Assembly (NCBI RefSeq): GCF_031081985.1
Contig: NZ_JARWSK010000010.1
Location: 62,001-126,000, forward strand
Origin: Komagataeibacter xylinus
GTDB lineage: Bacteria; Pseudomonadota; Alphaproteobacteria; Acetobacterales; Acetobacteraceae
DNA: 64,000 nucleotides
Reading direction: 5' to 3'
The translations under genes and the position numbers were made by a program. The notes beneath the pieces are model-generated. The model was not told the DNA's origin. It saw nothing but the letters and a program-made list of their open reading frames with translations, and made no database searches. This document shows, in pieces, positions 9,362-20,343 of the stretch (position 1 is the stretch's first letter; every line of letters starts with the position of its first letter).

Positions 9362-9862
9362 TCAGTGCCTCCCCATCCGGTTGCGCCCGATGTAAAAGGC
9401 CGAGACCAGACCGGCCAGCAGCAGGAACGACACCAGTTCCACCATCAGTACGTAGCGACCGAACAGGCTCAGCCCCACATCATGCGCCGTAATGGGAGCA
9501 AGGGCGGGCGCAGGCCCGGATAGTGGACGGCGGCAATAAAGCAGTTCCGCACACACGATGGTGGCCAGAATGCCCGGCCCCAGCCACGCGCGGGGGCGCA
9601 GCCATTCCTTTTCACGCGTGCTGTCCGTCTGGCCCAGATTGAGCATCATGATCACGAATACAAACAGCACCATGATCGCGCCGGCATAGATGATGATCTC
9701 CAGCATTGCCGCGAACGATGCCCCCTGCATGACAAGCACGGCCGCCAGCGCCAGCAGCGTTACCACCAGGTACAGCACCGCATGCACCGCCACCCGCCGG
9801 GTAATCACCATGATGGCCCCCACAACGGTCACACTGGCGGCAAGAAGGGCCAGGGCATGCAT
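9362..9862 (-). CDS. nuoJ: NADH-quinone oxidoreductase subunit J
   Basis: A 166-residue, five-helix membrane subunit (ND6 equivalent). The third helix carries the family signature AMLEIIIYAGAIMVLFVFVI, whose pi-bulge takes part in coupling quinone chemistry to pumping. Slightly shorter than E. coli NuoJ (184). The start at 9862 is five bases after nuoI; the end is one base before nuoK. Confidence 0.95.
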   Translation of the reverse strand: MHALALLAASVTVVGAIMVITRRVAVHAVLYLVVTLLALAAVLVMQGASFAAMLEIIIYAGAIMVLFVFVIMMLNLGQTDSTREKEWLRPRAWLGPGILATIVCAELLYCRRPLSGPAPALAPITAHDVGLSLFGRYVLMVELVSFLLLAGLVSAFYIGRNRMGRH

Positions 9863-9867
9863 GATGG

Positions 9868-10380
9868 TTACGGCAGCAGGGAATGAAGATCGACGGGCGG
9901 GCGCTCACGTTCGGATGCGCCGCGATCCTTGCCGGGAACGGGAATGCCCGCAACATGGTAGAAACTGTAATCGGGATATTTGCCGGTCCCGCTTATCAGC
10001 AGGTCGTCCTTTTCATAAACAAGGTTGGGCCGTGCGTATTCGCCCATTTCAAAATCGGGCGTCAACTGTATGGCGTAGGTGGGGCAGGCTTCCTCGCAGA
10101 AGCCGCAGAAAATGCAGCGTGAGAAGTTGATGCGGAAATATTCCGGGTACCACCGCCCGTCCGCTTCGGTTTTCTGCAGGCTTATGCAGTCCACCGGGCA
10201 GGCGACGGCGCACAGGTTGCATGCAACACACCGCTCCGCCCCATCGGGATCGCGCGACAGGATGATCCGCCCGCGATAGCGTGGCGGCAGATAGGGTTTC
10301 TGCTCTGGATACTGCACGGTCGCGCGCCGGTGGAAGGCATGCAGCGCCGTCAGGAACAGGGTGCGTAGGGTATCAAGCAT
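9868..10380 (-). CDS. nuoI: NADH-quinone oxidoreductase subunit I (2x 4Fe-4S)
   Basis: A 170-residue ferredoxin-like subunit of the peripheral arm carrying clusters N6a and N6b. Both binding motifs are intact: [16 protein letters not shown] and [16 protein letters not shown]. The start at 10380 ([16 protein letters not shown]) gives the usual amphipathic N-terminal helix; the longer frame to 10452 runs into nuoH sequence. It sits 28 bases after nuoH and five before nuoJ. Length is close to E. coli NuoI (180). Confidence 0.95.
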   Translation of the reverse strand: MLDTLRTLFLTALHAFHRRATVQYPEQKPYLPPRYRGRIILSRDPDGAERCVACNLCAVACPVDCISLQKTEADGRWYPEYFRINFSRCIFCGFCEEACPTYAIQLTPDFEMGEYARPNLVYEKDDLLISGTGKYPDYSFYHVAGIPVPGKDRGASERERPPVDLHSLLP

Positions 10381-10408
10381 GAGAGATGCCTTTGCATCAG
10401 GCGTGTCA

Positions 10409-11362
10409 TCAAGACGCACGCAGCATGAGGATGGTTCCGGTCGCCATGACATTGAGCAGGGAAAGCGGCAGCAGGATTTTCCAGCCCAGCGCCATCAACT
10501 GGTCGTAACGCGGGCGGGGCAGGCTGGCGCGCAGCAGGATGAAAAATATTATCATGACCCCGGTCTTGAGCGCGAACCACATGGCAGGGGGCAGGAACGG
10601 CCCGCGCCAGCCACCAAGGTAGAGCGTGGTGACAAGGCTTGAGACCAGAACGATCCCGGCATATTCGGCAATGAAGAACATGCCGAATTTCATGCCCGAA
10701 TATTCGGTATGGAATCCCGCCCCCAGTTCGTTCTCCCCTTCGGGCAGGTCAAAGGGCAGGCGGTGGGTTTGCGCAATGCCAGCCAGCATGAACACCCCAA
10801 AGCCAAGGCATTGCGGGATGATGAACCATACCCCCGCCTGTGCTGCCACAATATCATGCAGGTTGAATGACCCCGCCATCATGACCACGCCCAGCAGGGA
10901 CAGCCCCATGAATACTTCATAACTGATCATCTGCGCTGCCGCCCGCATGCCGCCCAGCAGTGCGTATTTGCTGTTGGACGACCACCCGGCCAGCACCACG
11001 GCATAGACCCCAAGCCCCATCATGCCGAGGACGAACAGCAGCCCGACATTCATGTCCCCCGCAATGCCCATGCCCATCGTGACCGGAATGACGGCAAAGG
11101 ACAGCAGGACCGTCATCATGCCGATGGCCGGAGCAAGGATGAATACGCCCCGGTCGGCAAAGGGAGGGATCCAGTCCTGCTTGAACAGGATCTTGGTTCC
11201 ATCCGCCACGGCCTGGAACATGCCGCCGGGCCCCACGCGGTTGGGGCCATACCGGTCCTGCCATAACCCCAGCAGCCGCCGTTCAACCCATGTCAGCACG
11301 GTGGCAAGGCCAAGGATGACCAGTGGCGTGAGAATGATGGTGAAGAACGCTGAATATGTCAT
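10409..11362 (-). CDS. nuoH: NADH-quinone oxidoreductase subunit H
   Basis: A 317-residue, eight-helix subunit that forms the quinone chamber and E-channel. Signatures are [40 protein letters not shown] and [20 protein letters not shown], the last holding the Glu-rich loop facing the quinone. The start at 11362 overlaps the nuoG stop in ATGA. Length matches E. coli NuoH (325). Confidence 0.96.
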   Translation of the reverse strand: MTYSAFFTIILTPLVILGLATVLTWVERRLLGLWQDRYGPNRVGPGGMFQAVADGTKILFKQDWIPPFADRGVFILAPAIGMMTVLLSFAVIPVTMGMGIAGDMNVGLLFVLGMMGLGVYAVVLAGWSSNSKYALLGGMRAAAQMISYEVFMGLSLLGVVMMAGSFNLHDIVAAQAGVWFIIPQCLGFGVFMLAGIAQTHRLPFDLPEGENELGAGFHTEYSGMKFGMFFIAEYAGIVLVSSLVTTLYLGGWRGPFLPPAMWFALKTGVMIIFFILLRASLPRPRYDQLMALGWKILLPLSLLNVMATGTILMLRAS

Positions 11363-14091
11363 GACCGCTCTCCTTCGTCCGCTATCCGCTCCAGCCGGGC
11401 CATGCAGGGGAAACGGAACGCACGCGCGACCATGTGCGCCGGGCACAGGGCAATACCCGCAGGCAGTCCGGGCACGGGTTCCACGGGCAGTACATGCGGC
11501 CCATCGTCCAGATGCAGCACCATGTGGCTCGATGTCACCATGCTGGCGGGCAGCCCCATCGCTGGCGCGGTTGCGCGCGCCTTGACGGGCGGGGAAAACA
11601 TGCTCAGTTCCTCGCTACCGAACAGGCGCGTATCGGGCAGTACCAGAACGGTATCAGCCTGCAGGGCATAGGGGCGGGGAATATCCGTGGCATAAGCCGG
11701 TTTCGCATCAGGGTGTCCGGTGCCGGGTAACAGCCGGATACCGCAGTCCCCGCCACGCATGGGACCACCGATTTCATGTTGGAAACGGTTCAGCGCCTGA
11801 ACCGAATTCCATGGAGATGCCTGATAACCCGAAACCAGTGCTGCGGGCATGTCCGGCCCATAGGCGCCTTCCATGGAACTGCTGAACGGCATGTCCGGAC
11901 TGCCGGGCGGTGGCTGGTCGTGCACATTGATGAAGGAACGGATAACGGTCCGCCCGCTGGCGCGGTAGGTCTGGCTGCGCAGTTTCTGGCCATCCATACG
12001 GTAATTCGCTCTCGGTGCGGCCTGTGCCGCAGGGGCAAGAGGGGGGAATGCCACCCCGAGCGCGGCAAGGACATCATCGAGATCCCGCCAGCCGGTCAGC
12101 CCCGTTATATGGAGCGTGGACGGGTCAAGGCTGCGGGCCAGCGCCTGAACCCAGCGCCAGCCGGTCTGGATGGGGGCAGAGGGAAAAACCGCCTGAAAAA
12201 AGCGTTGCGCCCGGCCTTCCTGGCTGACCAGCGTGCCGCTGCATTCGCTGAAGGCACTGGCGGGCAGTACAAGACTGGCCTGCTGGCATAGCGGTGTTTC
12301 CGTATGGTCGATCACGACAATATCGGGAACCGCCGCCACCAGTTCCGCCACATCCGCCGGGGACAGGTGGCGGGTCAGGTCATTTTCCGTAATGATCAGG
12401 GTGGAAATTTCGCCCGCCCGTGCCTGTTCCATCACCGTTTCCAGCGGCAGCCCTCCCAGCATGGCCAGCCCCATGCTGTTGCACTCCGGCAGCACCAGCG
12501 ACAGGCCGGTTTCAGGCGTGGTGTGCGCAAGGGCTGCGGCAATGCTGGCGGCGGCCTGCATAAGCGGGCGAGAGCCATACTGCATGCCCGATACGACCAG
12601 CGGCCTGCGCGCTGCCATGAGCGCATGCGCAATGCGCGCGGCAAGCTGCGTGTCGTCTTGCGACAGGTCCGTAACCGGCGGGGCGGCAGGATCGATCGCG
12701 TGGGCGATGGCAAAGCCCAGCCGGGCAATATCATCCGGCGCGGCGCGAAGGGCTTGTGCCGCCACATCGTCCAGGCCGGTTGGGGCGGGTGTCAGCACAT
12801 GCAGGGCGGATGGGCATTCGGCGCCCAGTGTGCGCACCGCCGCATCCATCCAGCGCGGCACTTTTGCCTCATCGGCCGTATGGAGGGAAGCCTGCCGCAC
12901 CGACTGCCGCAGTGACAGGCCAAGCCGGGGGGCGGTGGCGCATACATCCTCCCCCAGCACCACAACGGCATCGGCACTTTCCATTTCATGCAGGGTGGGC
13001 AGGGCGCCGGGATGGCGGGCAAGCAGGGCATGGGCCAGTTCCGTGCATTCCTGTTCCTGCCGCGTCTGGCCGGTGCAGAAATGCTGTGGCCCCACCAGCG
13101 CATGCAGGCTGAAACAGGTTTCCAGTGCCGCGCGAGGGGAGGCTATGCCCACGATCCGGCCCTGTGCTGCCATGCGGGCGAAGGTTGTCAGGGCGTCTGC
13201 CATGGAAATGGGCACCTGCTGCCCGCCAATACCGCGCAGCGGCGTGCGGATACGCGTTGGTGCGTTGACAAAACCATGCCCGAACCGGCCCCGGTCGCAC
13301 AGCAGGTAGCGGTTGACATCCGTATTGTAGCGGTTGAGGACGCGGCGGAGGGTTTCCTCGCGTGCATTGACAAGGGTGTTGCAGCCCACTGCGCAATGTA
13401 CGCACACCGAGGGCGCGCCGCGCATGTCCCATTTGCGGCTATAGGTGGTGGAGAAGGGTTTGTCGGTAAAGACGCCGGTCGGGCAGATTTCCACCAAATT
13501 GCCGCTGAAGGCGTTTTCCAGCGTACCATCTTCGGCACGGCCGAAATAGACATTATCATGCGATGCAAAGACCGCCAGATCATCCCCGCCCGCATAATCA
13601 CGGTAGAAGCGCACGCAGCGGTAGCAGGCGATGCAGCGGTTCATCTCGTGCTTCACGAATGGCCCGAGGTCCTGGTTGCGATGGGTCCGTTTCGTGAAGC
13701 GGTAGCGGCGGGTGTTGTGCCCGGTCATGACCGTCATGTCCTGCAGGTGGCATTCGCCGCCTTCCTCGCACACCGGGCAGTCATGGGGATGGTTGACCAT
13801 CATCCATTCGATGATGCTGGCACGGAAGTCGCGGGCCTCCGGGTCGTCGATGGATATGATGGTGTTTTCGCTGACGGGGGTCATGCAGGCCATCACGATG
13901 CGGCCCTTCGTGTCATCGGGCCCGCTGAACTGCTTGATGGCGCACTGGCGGCACGCGCCCACGGAGCCGAGTTCGGGATGCCAGCAGAAATAGGGCAGGT
14001 TGGCCCCCGCTTCCAGGCAGGCCTGCAGCAGGTTGATGCCGGCGCGGGTGGGGCAGTCCCTGCCATCAATGCGGATGGAGGTCATGGTCAT
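11359..14091 (-). CDS. nuoG: NADH-quinone oxidoreductase subunit G (long, E. coli-type)
   Basis: A 910-residue iron-sulfur subunit. Cluster ligands are visible in order: 2Fe-2S N1b ([16 protein letters not shown] with a later CMTP), N5 ([16 protein letters not shown]), N4 ([10 protein letters not shown] with ICPTGV), and the extra N7 set ([17 protein letters not shown] plus a Cys about 27 residues on, YLLCDRGR). A molybdopterin-oxidoreductase-like domain without cofactor fills the rest. Length equals E. coli NuoG (908), whereas alphaproteobacterial NuoG is usually near 690 and often lacks N7. Four-base overlaps join it to nuoF and nuoH. The second in-frame ATG at 14085 is an alternative start. 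Confidence 0.96.
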   Translation of the reverse strand: MTMTSIRIDGRDCPTRAGINLLQACLEAGANLPYFCWHPELGSVGACRQCAIKQFSGPDDTKGRIVMACMTPVSENTIISIDDPEARDFRASIIEWMMVNHPHDCPVCEEGGECHLQDMTVMTGHNTRRYRFTKRTHRNQDLGPFVKHEMNRCIACYRCVRFYRDYAGGDDLAVFASHDNVYFGRAEDGTLENAFSGNLVEICPTGVFTDKPFSTTYSRKWDMRGAPSVCVHCAVGCNTLVNAREETLRRVLNRYNTDVNRYLLCDRGRFGHGFVNAPTRIRTPLRGIGGQQVPISMADALTTFARMAAQGRIVGIASPRAALETCFSLHALVGPQHFCTGQTRQEQECTELAHALLARHPGALPTLHEMESADAVVVLGEDVCATAPRLGLSLRQSVRQASLHTADEAKVPRWMDAAVRTLGAECPSALHVLTPAPTGLDDVAAQALRAAPDDIARLGFAIAHAIDPAAPPVTDLSQDDTQLAARIAHALMAARRPLVVSGMQYGSRPLMQAAASIAAALAHTTPETGLSLVLPECNSMGLAMLGGLPLETVMEQARAGEISTLIITENDLTRHLSPADVAELVAAVPDIVVIDHTETPLCQQASLVLPASAFSECSGTLVSQEGRAQRFFQAVFPSAPIQTGWRWVQALARSLDPSTLHITGLTGWRDLDDVLAALGVAFPPLAPAAQAAPRANYRMDGQKLRSQTYRASGRTVIRSFINVHDQPPPGSPDMPFSSSMEGAYGPDMPAALVSGYQASPWNSVQALNRFQHEIGGPMRGGDCGIRLLPGTGHPDAKPAYATDIPRPYALQADTVLVLPDTRLFGSEELSMFSPPVKARATAPAMGLPASMVTSSHMVLHLDDGPHVLPVEPVPGLPAGIALCPAHMVARAFRFPCMARLERIADEGERS

Positions 14092-15386
14092 GCTCCCGCC
14101 TGCAGGGGGCAGCGGCCCTGCTGGATATGGGCTGCAAAATCGGCGGCAAAAAGTTTCAGCCCGCTGACAAGCGGCGCCATTGCCCCCGGTGCATGGGCAC
14201 AGAAGGTCCGGCCGGGAGCGCCGAGCATGCGGGCATGACGGGCAAGCTGGTCCATGTCCTCATCCTGCCCTGTCCCGTCCTCGATTGCGTCCAGCAGGCG
14301 TTCCACCCATGGCAGCCCGTCACGGCATGGGGTGCACCACCCGCAGGATTCCTGTGCGAAGAAATGTTCCAGGTTGCGGATCATGCCGATGGGGCAGGTC
14401 CGGTCATCGAGAATGATGGCCATGCCGGTGCCAAGCCTGCTGCCCGCCTTTTCCACCGACCCGTAGTCCATCGCGACATCGATGGCGGCTGCGTCGAGAA
14501 AAGCGGTGGATGCCCCGCCGGGCAACAGGGCGCGCAGCCGGTAGCCAGAGCGCATGCCGCCTGCATACTCCTCGATGATCTGGCGCAGCGGCGTGCCGAT
14601 GGGCAGTTCCCATGCGCCCGGTTTTGCCACCCGGCCGCTGACACCATAGATCTTGGTGCCACCATCCTCTCCCAGCCCGAGGCCCGCGAACCATTCGGGC
14701 CCATTGGCGATGATGTGGGGCAGGTTGCACAGTGTCTCGACATTGTTCACCACGCTCGGCGCGCCCCACAACCCGCCGGTCTGGGGAAAGGGCGGCTTAC
14801 TGCGCGGTGTGGCCCGGCGGCCTTCCAGCGCGGTCAGCAGGGCGGTTTCCTCGCCGCATATGTAGCGCCCGGCGCTGGAATGCACGTGAATGTCGAAACT
14901 GAAGCCGGAGCCCAGGATATTCCCGCCCAGCCAGCCCTGCTGCCGTGCTTCCCCGATTGCGCGGTGCAGGCGGGTGCAGGCCAGATCATATTCCCCGCGC
15001 AGGAAAATGATTCCATGGCCTGCCTGCACGCCGTAGGCCGCAAGTATCATCCCCTCGATCAGTTGCAGGGGATTGCCTTCAAGCAGCAGGCGGTCCTTGA
15101 AGGTGCCAGGTTCCATCTCATCAGCGTTGGCGATCAGGTATTTGCGGCGATCCGTTGCGGGCTCCTTCGGCACGAAGCTCCATTTCTGCCCGGTCCCGAA
15201 ACCAGCGCCCCCGCGCCCGCGCAGTTTTGAGCGTGTTACCATGTCAATGATCTCGGCCGGGGCAAGGCTGCTCAATGCCTTGCGCGTGGCCTGCCAGCCG
15301 CCTGCATGTTCATATGCAGCACAGTCCGGTGGGCCGGTAGCCGGGTCGATCATGGCGGTCAGGGGCCGTTCGGAAGGGGGTGTCAT
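14088..15386 (-). CDS. nuoF: NADH-quinone oxidoreductase subunit F (NADH/FMN site)
   Basis: A 432-residue flavoprotein subunit that oxidises NADH. The FMN/NADH glycine-rich loop LRGRGGAGFGTGQKW and the N3 4Fe-4S ligands ESCGWCTPCRDG are present, with the fourth Cys expected in TFCAHAPGA. The start at 15386 ([14 protein letters not shown]) overlaps the nuoE stop; the longer frame is nuoE in another phase. Slightly shorter than E. coli NuoF (445). Confidence 0.96.
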   Translation of the reverse strand: MTPPSERPLTAMIDPATGPPDCAAYEHAGGWQATRKALSSLAPAEIIDMVTRSKLRGRGGAGFGTGQKWSFVPKEPATDRRKYLIANADEMEPGTFKDRLLLEGNPLQLIEGMILAAYGVQAGHGIIFLRGEYDLACTRLHRAIGEARQQGWLGGNILGSGFSFDIHVHSSAGRYICGEETALLTALEGRRATPRSKPPFPQTGGLWGAPSVVNNVETLCNLPHIIANGPEWFAGLGLGEDGGTKIYGVSGRVAKPGAWELPIGTPLRQIIEEYAGGMRSGYRLRALLPGGASTAFLDAAAIDVAMDYGSVEKAGSRLGTGMAIILDDRTCPIGMIRNLEHFFAQESCGWCTPCRDGLPWVERLLDAIEDGTGQDEDMDQLARHARMLGAPGRTFCAHAPGAMAPLVSGLKLFAADFAAHIQQGRCPLQAGA

Positions 15387-15874
15387 GGCATGTCCCTCAG
15401 CGTGTCGATCAGGTGATCGAGGATAGCCGTGTCCACATCTCCATGCAGGGCGTTGTCCACCAGCATGGCCGGGGCGTGGTCGCAATGCCCGATACAGACC
15501 GTGGGCAGCAGGGTGATGGCGTTGTCCGCCGTGGTTTCGCCGGGTCTTATGCCCAGTTTCCGGCACAGATGGGCGCATAGGGGTTCGCGCCCCATGATCC
15601 AGCACGAAACGCTGTCACACAGCATGATGACATGCCGCCCGACCGGCCTGCGGAACAGCAGGTTGAAATAGGTGGCGACACCATCCAGATCATCGGCCGA
15701 CATGCCCAGTAGGTCGGCCACTTCGCGGAGATGCGTGGTGCTGACCCAGCCAAAGCGGGCCTGCACCAGCCGCAGGGCCGCGACACTCGCCCCACGCGGG
15801 TACAGTTCCTGCGCCGCAAGGGCAAGGATTTCCGCCCGCACGGGCGCGGGCAGGGGATTTTCAGCGGTCAACAT
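15383..15874 (-). CDS. nuoE: NADH-quinone oxidoreductase subunit E (2Fe-2S)
   Basis: A 163-residue thioredoxin-fold subunit carrying cluster N1a. Its ligands are the pair in [11 protein letters not shown] and the pair in [12 protein letters not shown], the spacing expected for the NuoE/Nqo2 family. An N-terminal helical bundle includes [20 protein letters not shown]. Length matches E. coli NuoE (166). It starts 14 bases inside the end of nuoCD and overlaps nuoF in ATGA. Confidence 0.95.
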   Translation of the reverse strand: MLTAENPLPAPVRAEILALAAQELYPRGASVAALRLVQARFGWVSTTHLREVADLLGMSADDLDGVATYFNLLFRRPVGRHVIMLCDSVSCWIMGREPLCAHLCRKLGIRPGETTADNAITLLPTVCIGHCDHAPAMLVDNALHGDVDTAILDHLIDTLRDMP

Positions 15875-17630
15875 CGGCCATGACGAAATCGATGCTGCCC
15901 AGGATCGCGATCAGGTCCGCGATCATGATGCCGCGGCTGAGCAGCGGGATCATCTGCAGGTGGGCAAAGGACGGGGTGCGGATGCGGGTGCGGTAGGACG
16001 TGGTACCGCCATCGCTGACAAGCGTATAGGTGTTCACGCCTTTCGTGGCTTCGATGCTGGCCCGTGCCTCCCCCGGTGGAATGACCGGCCCCCAGCTTAC
16101 GCTGAGGAAATGGTGGATCAGGGTTTCAATGTCATGCATCGTCCGCGCCTTTGGTGGCGGGGTTGTCAGCGGGTGGTCGGCCTTGACCGGGCCTGCTGGC
16201 ATGTTGTCCACGCACTGGCGGATAATGCGCAGGCTCTGGCGCATTTCCTCCACATGCACGGCAATCCGGTCATAACAGTCGCCGTTGGTGCCGGTGGGAA
16301 TATCGAATTCAAGCTGGTCGTAACAGGCATAGGGCGCATGCCTGCGGTAATCCCACGCAAGCCCTGTGGCGCGCAGCCCCGGCCCGGTGACGCCCCATTC
16401 AATGGCTTCCGTCGTGGTATAGGCGCCGATCCCTTTCGTCCGGGCGCGGAAGATGGGGTTGCGCATGACCATTGCATCGTATTCATCCAGCCGCTCCGGC
16501 AGGTCATCAAGAAAAGCACGGATCAGTCCTTCCCACCCTTCGGGCAGATCCATGGCCACGCCGCCAATGCGGAACCATGCCGGGTGCATGCGAAAGCCGC
16601 ATATCGCCTCGATGATGCCGAATACGCGCTCACGGTCGGTAAACATGTAGAATACCGGCGAAAGCTGCCCCACATCCTGCGCCATGGTGCCGTAGAATAC
16701 GAGATGGCTGGCAATGCGGAACAGTTCCGCCAGCATGACACGGATCATCTGTGCCCGTGGTGGCACGGTAATCCCCGCCAGTGTCTCGACCGCCATCACA
16801 TAGGGGAAATTGTTCATGACCCCGCCGAGGTAGTCCACCCGGTCGGTATAGGGGATGTAGGTGTGCCAGGACTGGCGTTCTCCCATTTTTTCCGCGCCGC
16901 GGTGGTGAAAGCCGATATCGGGCACGGCATCGACAATCCGCTCGCCTTCCAGTTGCAGCATGATGCGGAACACCCCATGCACGCTGGGGTGATTGGGGCC
17001 GAGATTGAGGAACATGAAATCGCTATGGTCACTATGCCGCCGCATGCCCCATGCGGACGGGTCAAAGCGCATGGCGTCCTGTTCGCATGCCTCGTGTTCT
17101 TCCGTCAGGCTGTAGGGCGGCATTTCGGTGGCGCGGGCGTGGTGGTCCTTGCGTAGGGGGTGCCCGGTCCATGTGGGCGGGGTCAGGATGCGGCGCAGGT
17201 CGGGATGGTTATGAAAGTGAATGCCAAACAGATCCCAGACCTCGCGTTCATACCAGTTGGCGCCCGGCCACAGGTCGCAGATGCTGGGAAGGGCCGGGGC
17301 AGTTGCACCAAGGGGCACCTTGATCCGCACCTCATCCGTGCGGGTGGCAAGCGAGATCAGATGATAGACGACCGTGAATGCGGCCTGTGGCTGTCCGTTA
17401 CGGTGGGTGCGCTGACGTTCATCTATGGCGGTCAGGTCGAGCAGCATGAGGGATATGGCGGCCGATGCCTTCAGCGCGGCCATGACGGGGCGGAGGTCAG
17501 CAGCCGCAATCCAGAGGGTGGGCACGCCGTCACACGCAGGCTGGGTGGCCAGAAAGCCATTTGGCAGATGGTGCGAAATGATATCCGCCAGGCCCTGTTC
17601 GCGGGCAGGAGAAAGAAGGGTGGTAGCCAT
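15861..17630 (-). CDS. nuoC: NADH-quinone oxidoreductase fused subunits C/D
   Basis: A 589-residue fusion. Residues about 1-185 are the 30-kDa subunit ([18 protein letters not shown] is its hallmark), residues about 210-589 the 49-kDa quinone-site subunit ([14 protein letters not shown], then [15 protein letters not shown]). A fused nuoCD is typical of E. coli and relatives; most alphaproteobacteria keep two genes. The start at 17630 ([12 protein letters not shown]) lies four bases after the nuoB stop; the ATG at 17693 sits inside nuoB. The peptide is unbroken across the join, so the fusion is not a misread boundary. Confidence 0.95.
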   Translation of the reverse strand: MATTLLSPAREQGLADIISHHLPNGFLATQPACDGVPTLWIAAADLRPVMAALKASAAISLMLLDLTAIDERQRTHRNGQPQAAFTVVYHLISLATRTDEVRIKVPLGATAPALPSICDLWPGANWYEREVWDLFGIHFHNHPDLRRILTPPTWTGHPLRKDHHARATEMPPYSLTEEHEACEQDAMRFDPSAWGMRRHSDHSDFMFLNLGPNHPSVHGVFRIMLQLEGERIVDAVPDIGFHHRGAEKMGERQSWHTYIPYTDRVDYLGGVMNNFPYVMAVETLAGITVPPRAQMIRVMLAELFRIASHLVFYGTMAQDVGQLSPVFYMFTDRERVFGIIEAICGFRMHPAWFRIGGVAMDLPEGWEGLIRAFLDDLPERLDEYDAMVMRNPIFRARTKGIGAYTTTEAIEWGVTGPGLRATGLAWDYRRHAPYACYDQLEFDIPTGTNGDCYDRIAVHVEEMRQSLRIIRQCVDNMPAGPVKADHPLTTPPPKARTMHDIETLIHHFLSVSWGPVIPPGEARASIEATKGVNTYTLVSDGGTTSYRTRIRTPSFAHLQMIPLLSRGIMIADLIAILGSIDFVMADVDR

Positions 17631-17634
17631 GGTG

Positions 17635-18273
17635 TCAGACCCCGTCGGGCGTACGCAGGTCGCGCATGGCCTGACGCCCGGCGCGTTTTTCATCGCGCAG
17701 GCTGGGCGGTGTTACGGGTTGGGCACCCTGCGGGCCCATGAGCCAGCTAAGGGGCCTGCGCTGCGCGCCAATGGATTTTTGCAGCAACAGCAGGCCTTCC
17801 AGCAGTGCTTCGGGGCGGGGCGGACAACCGGGAACGTACACATCCACCGGCAGGAAGCTGTCCACGCCCTGCACGACACTGTAGATATCGTACATGCCGC
17901 CGGAATTGGCGCAGGAACCCATGGAAATGACCCATCGCGGCTCCAGCATCTGGTTGTACAGATGCTGGATGACCGGGGCCATCTTGACGAACACGGTGCC
18001 GGAAATGACGATCAGGTCGGCTTCACGTGGCGTGGCGCGCAGGACTTCAGAACCGAAGCGGGCAATATCGAACCGACTGGTAAAGGCGGTCGCCATTTCC
18101 ACATAACAGCATGACAGGCCGAAATTCAGCGGCCAGATGGAGTTTTTCTGCCCCCATGCCACAAAATCCTGCAACCGGCCCATGACAAGATTGCGGCGCA
18201 CAGTCTCACTGAAGCTGGGCGCAGGTTGGGCATTGCCAGCCGCATGGGGGGAGGAAAGGGACCAGTTCATCAT
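17635..18273 (-). CDS. nuoB: NADH-quinone oxidoreductase subunit B (cluster N2)
   Basis: A 212-residue subunit holding cluster N2 next to the quinone site. Ligands are visible as the adjacent pair in [10 protein letters not shown], the Cys in [10 protein letters not shown] and the Cys in [12 protein letters not shown]. The start at 18273 overlaps the nuoA stop (ATGATGA), with a second ATG one codon later. Length matches E. coli NuoB (220). Confidence 0.95.
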   Translation of the reverse strand: MMNWSLSSPHAAGNAQPAPSFSETVRRNLVMGRLQDFVAWGQKNSIWPLNFGLSCCYVEMATAFTSRFDIARFGSEVLRATPREADLIVISGTVFVKMAPVIQHLYNQMLEPRWVISMGSCANSGGMYDIYSVVQGVDSFLPVDVYVPGCPPRPEALLEGLLLLQKSIGAQRRPLSWLMGPQGAQPVTPPSLRDEKRAGRQAMRDLRTPDGV

Positions 18274-18692
18274 ACATGATCCTTCTGCGTATCCGTTACC
18301 TGGCGCAGGTGGACCCGTGGCCCCCAGTCCAGTGCCCCGGCACGCCACAGATAGACAAGAGAAATGACCAGAAAGACAGTAAAGATGAGGGCCGCCGTAT
18401 AACCGATCCAGCCCGTTTGTGTTACAACGGTTGCCCATGTCAGCAGAATGGCTGTTTCGACATCAAAGATGACGAAGAATATGGCTGCCAGATAATATTG
18501 TACAGGCAACCGCAGATGTGCCGACCCCGTGGGTACGATGCCGGATTCAAAGGGTTGAGACATGGAACGGCCCATGCTCCCGCCGGTTCGCTGGGTGCCG
18601 GTGATGGAAGACAGTCCAAGCATACCGGCAAGCAGTATTCCTATGACTATAGCATACGAAAATACTGACCATATGTTGTACATTGTTTCCAT
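18270..18692 (-). CDS. nuoA: NADH-quinone oxidoreductase subunit A
   Basis: A 140-residue, three-helix membrane subunit (ND3 equivalent), first gene of the operon. The loop after helix 1 contains [20 protein letters not shown] and helix 2 begins [20 protein letters not shown], with the conserved Asp/Glu pair. The start at 18692 has AGAAGCGGAA upstream; an ATG at 18683 is also possible. The operon promoter should lie in 18693-18800, where only weak -10-like A+T clusters are seen on this strand. Confidence 0.93.
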   Translation of the reverse strand: METMYNIWSVFSYAIVIGILLAGMLGLSSITGTQRTGGSMGRSMSQPFESGIVPTGSAHLRLPVQYYLAAIFFVIFDVETAILLTWATVVTQTGWIGYTAALIFTVFLVISLVYLWRAGALDWGPRVHLRQVTDTQKDHV

Positions 18693-19266
18693 AACTGGCA
18701 ATTCCGCTTCTTTTGGTTTTATTTTGAACGGAGGCAATCTGTATAATGCTATTCGCGTTGACAGGCCATAACCAGACACTGCTTCAGGAGGGGCATACAG
18801 GCACCCCCTACGTATTCCAGCTGGATGTATGGAATGCCGGAATATGCTGTCAGTCGCTTATACGCGTATGTAAAGGGGAAGTTGCGGTGTGATCATGATA
18901 AGCTTCGACATTGGCCCTGATTGCGGCAAGCCGTTCGTCAGATATGTCGATCGTGTAGGGCGAGATCATGATCTTCTTCCCGCAGGAACATCGCCTCATG
19001 GCTTTCTACATTGGCTTTGTTGATGAGGCGCTACACCGTAAACTATGCGGGTTCTTCATAATTCAGCGGTTCGTGATATTCCATTTATCGTCCAGAAGCA
19101 GATCGTAAAACGTTTTGATTATTTGTTGCCGTCAAGAAGGGTTATCTTTATATGCCTGAATCTGGTCATGCCATTTTCAGAAAGGTCATGATGCGATCAG
19201 CCCCGGCAGGTGGAAAGATCAGGTCGGTTATGGACTTGTGACGGTTCTGTGCCGGTCAGGAAGTGA
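18693..19266. other. nuo upstream region with gene debris
   Basis: About 570 bases without an intact gene. The part next to nuoA is A+T-rich and should hold the nuo promoter. Beyond it lies a short epoxide-hydrolase-like fragment (18850-18969, listed separately) and A+T-rich sequence with no coding signal or clear repeat on either strand. The far side runs into IS3-type debris. Confidence 0.5.
18850..18969 (-). pseudogene. Possible N-terminal fragment of an epoxide-hydrolase-like protein
   Basis: A 39-codon frame beginning MISPYTIDISDERLAAIRAN resembles the first residues of the epoxide hydrolase N-terminal domain, which typically reads 'I.PF.I.I....L..L...L'. It loses similarity after about 27 residues and stops at 18850-18852. 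The remaining 350 or so residues expected for such an enzyme are absent. Read as gene debris next to mobile DNA; the match is short and the assignment tentative. Confidence 0.35.
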
Positions 19267-19396
19267 TTATGCCACTCTTGCTTCGAAAGCGAGAAGGCTG
19301 ATGCCGCCCAGATATGAATAGCGTTGACGTGGATTGCAGAAACCATTGATATACTGGCAGATGGCGGCAGTAGCCTGACGGCGGGTTGGCCAGTTC
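19267..19396 (-). pseudogene. IS3-family transposase C-terminal remnant
   Basis: The minus strand reads QNWPTRRQATAAICQYINGF, then CNPRQRYSYLGGISLLAFEA and RVA before TAA at 19267-19269. This is the usual end of an IS3-type OrfB (pattern 'YINGFYNPRRRHS.LGG.SPLAFEA'). It belongs to a different element from the IS3 copy beside it, whose left inverted repeat begins at 19397 and cuts the remnant off. The 5' part of this older gene is not found on the other side of the insertion, so a deletion also occurred. Confidence 0.75.
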
Positions 19397-19422
19397 TGAA
19401 CTGCCCAGGGTTTACCGGAGAG
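19397..19422. repeat. Left terminal inverted repeat of the IS3-family element
   Basis: Twenty-six bases that pair with 20697-20722 in inverse orientation, with one mismatch at position 11 (A here, C in the partner). Confidence 0.9.
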
Positions 19423-19437
19423 CGATTTGTTCAGTAA

Positions 19438-20343
19438 TCAGGCTGCGAGATCAAGTCTGCTCTGATCTGCATAGAAGGCGCGTTCGGCTTCGGCGGGAGG
19501 CCTGTAGCCGATTGGCGCCAGCAGGCGTCGGTTATTGTACCAGTCCACCCATCTGAGGGTTTCCCATTCGACCTGCGCCATGGATTTCCATGGCCCCAGA
19601 TGATGGATGACCTCGGCCTTGTATAAACCGTTGATGGTTTCCGCCAGTGCATTGTCGTAGCTGTCACCAACCGTGCCGACCGAGGCATCGATGTCAGCCA
19701 GTGCCAGGCGTTCGGTATACCGGATCGACAGGTATTGTGATCCACGGTCCGAATGATGGATCAGCGCCTTGTTTCCTGCGGGCTTTCGTTGCCAGATGGC
19801 CTGTTCAGGGGCGTCGAGCACGAACCGGGTGGTCATGGAAGTCGAGACTTTCCAGCCCACGATCCTGCGGGCGAACACATCAATGACGAACGCCACATAG
19901 ACCATGCCATTCCAGGTCTGGACATAGGTAAAGTCTGAGACCCATAGCTGGTTGGGGCTCTCGGCCCGGAACTGCCGGTTGACCCTGTCATCGGGACAGG
20001 GGCGCGCCGTATCTGGACGGGTCGTGATGACCTTCCGGCCCCGGATTACACCCTTCAGACCCATCTGCCGCATCAGGCGCTCAACAGTGCAGCGTGCAAC
20101 CTGTCACCCCTCACGGTGCAGGCTGTGTCAGACCTTGCGCGCACCATAAACAGCACGGTTGTCCCGCCAGATCCGGCAGATATGTTCCATCAGTTCCCTA
20201 TCGCGCAGGGCACGCGGGCTGGCCCTGGCCGGATTTCTTGCCATGACCGCCTGCTGGTAAAACCTGGACGGGGCAATCGGCAGAACGCGACAGATTGGCT
20301 CAACCCCGTAATCGGCACGATAGGCTTCAATAAACGCGATCAT
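19438..20343 (-). pseudogene. IS3-family transposase OrfB with two in-frame stops
   Basis: A 301-codon integrase-core frame. The DDE catalytic residues are all present: SPNQLWVSDFTYVQ, HHSDRGSQYLSI and VGDSYDNALAETINGLYKAE. The upstream HTH_21 part (FIEAYRADYGVEPICRVLPI) is intact. Two TGA codons interrupt it, at 20128-20130 (after VYGARKV) and 20104-20106 (before QVARCTVERLM). Relatives commonly have Trp or another residue there, so TGG-to-TGA change is the simplest explanation. The frame is otherwise complete to its end, so inactivation looks recent. Confidence 0.88.

Noticed and set aside
12233-14238. Long plus-strand open frames opposite nuoG (358 and 416 codons)
   Set aside because: They are antisense to a clear nuoG with all cluster ligands; high third-position G+C keeps opposite frames open. 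No domain or ribosome site seen.
15672-17156. 494-codon plus-strand frame opposite nuoCD and nuoE
   Set aside because: Composition is that of a shadow frame; the minus strand encodes recognisable complex I subunits throughout.
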